Shown: positions 5,469 to 6,618 of the stretch, one piece after another
How positions within the stretch are numbered: position 1 is the stretch's first letter
Layout of the letters: every line of letters starts with the position of its first letter
From: Clostridiales bacterium
GTDB taxonomy: Bacteria; Bacillota; Peptococcia; Peptococcales; Peptococcaceae
DNA length: 6,618 bases
Assembly: GCA_003343815.1 (NCBI GenBank)
Contig: QAKL01000093.1
Coordinates: 1 to 6,618 of the forward strand
Direction of reading: 5' to 3'
Position numbers and translations under genes: made by a program
The notes under the pieces: generated by a model
What the model was told of the DNA's origin: nothing
The model's database searches: none
The model's input: only the letters and a program-made list of their open reading frames with translations

Positions 5469-6395
5469 ATGCCTATTAAAATTCCTAACGCCCTGCCCGC
5501 CTATGAAGTCTTGACTAACGAGAATATTTTCGTCATGACCGAGCAGCGCGCGATGACGCAGGATATCCGACCGTTAAAAATCCTGCTTTTAAACCTCATG
5601 CCCAAAAAAATCGAAACTGAAACGCAGTTGTCTCGCCTTTTGGGCAATACACCTTTACAGGTCGAATTGGATTTAATCGCCATGAAAAGCCACGTCTCCA
5701 AAAACACTCCTCAGGAGCATATGCTGGCCTTTTATCAGCATTTCGACGATATTAAAGACCAAAAATTCGACGGCATGGTCATTACCGGCGCGCCTGTAGA
5801 AAAAAAAGAATTCGAGGAAGTCGACTACTGGCCGGAATTATGCGAAATCATGGACTGGAGCACAGAGCACGTCCACAGCACGTTACACATCTGCTGGGGT
5901 GCACAGGCCGGATTATACCATCATTACGGCGTACCGAAATATCTTTTGCCGAAAAAACTTTCCGGTGTCTATGAGCACCGCGCCGAGGAAAACAACTCCA
6001 CTCTCCTGCGCGGATTTGACGACGTTTTCCACGCACCCCACTCCCGCTACACCACTGTAAAGCGTGAGGACATCGAAAAAGTGCCGGAATTAAAAATCCT
6101 ATCCTATTCCGAGGAAGCAGGTGTCCATATCGTCACGGCAAAAGAAGGTAAGCAAATCTTCATCACCGGTCACTCCGAATACGACGGCGATACCTTAAAG
6201 AGTGAATATTTACGCGATCTTTCCGTCGGCATTAACCCGGAAGTGCCTGAGCATTACTTCCCAAATGACGACCCCACCAAAGAACCCATCGTCAACTGGC
6301 GCTCTCACGCCAATTTATTATTCAGCAACTGGCTCAACTATTTCGTTTACCAAAGCACGCCTTACGATTTAACAGCTATTGCCCACCAAGACTAA
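5469..6395 (+). CDS. metA: Homoserine O-acetyltransferase, MetA type
   Basis: MetA activates homoserine by acylation in the first committed step of methionine synthesis. At 308 residues it matches the family length. It has the glutamine-amidotransferase-like fold with catalytic C142 (ICWGAQA) and the H235/E237 pair (TGHSEYDGD), numbered as in the E. coli enzyme. Family members are often named homoserine O-succinyltransferase. In studied MetA enzymes, Gly at 111 goes with succinyl-CoA and Glu with acetyl-CoA. Here GAPVEKKEFEEVDYW puts E111 in place, so acetyl-CoA is the expected donor. This fits the upstream MetY, which uses O-acetylhomoserine. AAAGGAGG (5454-5461) precedes the ATG by 7 bases. 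The gap from metY is 41 bases with no terminator or promoter, so both genes answer to the T-box. A terminator follows 11 bases after the stop codon. Confidence 0.96.
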   Translation: MPIKIPNALPAYEVLTNENIFVMTEQRAMTQDIRPLKILLLNLMPKKIETETQLSRLLGNTPLQVELDLIAMKSHVSKNTPQEHMLAFYQHFDDIKDQKFDGMVITGAPVEKKEFEEVDYWPELCEIMDWSTEHVHSTLHICWGAQAGLYHHYGVPKYLLPKKLSGVYEHRAEENNSTLLRGFDDVFHAPHSRYTTVKREDIEKVPELKILSYSEEAGVHIVTAKEGKQIFITGHSEYDGDTLKSEYLRDLSVGINPEVPEHYFPNDDPTKEPIVNWRSHANLLFSNWLNYFVYQSTPYDLTAIAHQD

Positions 6396-6406
6396 TACTA
6401 TTTTGC

Positions 6407-6433
6407 AGAGAGGCTTTATGCCTCTCTTTTTTT
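6407..6433 (+). terminator. Intrinsic terminator of the metY-metA unit
   Basis: AGAGAGGC (6407-6414) pairs with GCCTCTCT (6420-6427) over a TTTAT loop, and the T-run extends to 6433. The next 68 bases up to the tRNA promoter are A/T-rich, and I see nothing else in them. Confidence 0.93.
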
Positions 6434-6501
6434 GAAAAATAATACAAATCCTTTCCATAAACTTTTTTATTCCCCTACAATCATATTTCCGCAAAAAAAG
6501 C

Positions 6502-6530
6502 TTGACTATTTGTCCTAAAAGACATATAAT
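6502..6530 (+). promoter_or_regulatory. Consensus promoter of the tRNA-Glu gene
   Basis: TTGACT (6502-6507, 5/6), a 17-base spacer and a perfect TATAAT (6525-6530) predict a start near 6537, about 15 bases before the mature tRNA. This strength is usual for stable RNA genes. Further tRNAs may follow outside the window. Confidence 0.92.
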
Positions 6531-6551
6531 AATAAAGCAACAAATCAATAC

Positions 6552-6618
6552 GGCTCGTTGGTCAAGTGGTTAAGATGCCACCCTCTCACGGTGGAGTCAG
6601 GGGTTCGATTCCCCTACG
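6552..6618 (+). tRNA. tRNA-Glu, anticodon CUC (3' end cut off)
   Basis: Acceptor strand GGCTCGT is at 6552-6558. The D-arm is closed by GTC/GAT (6561-6563, 6574-6576). The anticodon stem CCACC/GGTGG (6578-6582, 6590-6594) encloses loop CTCTCAC with anticodon CTC at 6585-6587, reading GAG. The T-arm is AGGGG/CCCCT (6599-6603, 6611-6615) around TTCGATT. The window stops after ACG (6616-6618), which pairs with the start of the 3' acceptor strand, so the last 5 or so bases plus any encoded CCA are missing. The overall sequence is like bacterial tRNA-Glu. Confidence 0.96.

Overview
The window looks like a chromosomal housekeeping region from a member of the Bacillota. Evidence for this is a perfect CIRCE operator in front of groES-groEL, a T-box riboswitch, near-consensus sigma-A promoters, strong GGAGG ribosome binding sites on every gene, and intrinsic terminators with U-tracts. 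Protein style (Mrp with a Cys-rich N-terminus, MetY plus acetyl-type MetA, a tRNA-Glu with anticodon CUC) would suit an anaerobic gut-type lineage. The Negativicutes are my best guess, but this is an impression and not a proof. No mobile element, CRISPR array or phage gene is visible.

Layout, left to right. Positions 1-42 may be the first codons of a divergent minus-strand gene. Between it and groES lie a perfect A/T-rich 17-bp inverted repeat (54-90), a sigma-A promoter and the CIRCE operator. groES (209-493) and groEL (524-2146) follow, then an Mrp/NBP35-type Fe-S ATPase (2183-3040) only 36 bases after groEL with no terminator in between. A strong terminator closes this block. Next comes a single small four-helix membrane protein of unknown function (3182-3655) with its own promoter and terminator.

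The 491-base gene-free stretch 3656-4146 is fully used. It holds the terminator of the membrane protein gene, a consensus promoter whose -10 sits in a 7-bp dyad, and a complete T-box leader with a Met (AUG) specifier, antiterminator and terminator. This leader controls metY (4147-5427) and metA (5469-6395). Together the two enzymes convert homoserine to homocysteine through O-acetylhomoserine: MetA acetylates homoserine, and MetY replaces the acetate with sulfide. The MetA sequence has Glu at position 111, the residue associated with acetyl-CoA use, which agrees with its MetY partner. The unit ends in a terminator. A consensus promoter then drives a tRNA-Glu(CUC) cut off by the window end.

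I find no clear undescribed system. The items most worth a second look are the dyad over the metYA -10, the A/T-rich hairpin touching the divergent gene's ribosome binding site, the likely read-through of heat-shock transcription into the Fe-S ATPase, and the unknown membrane protein.
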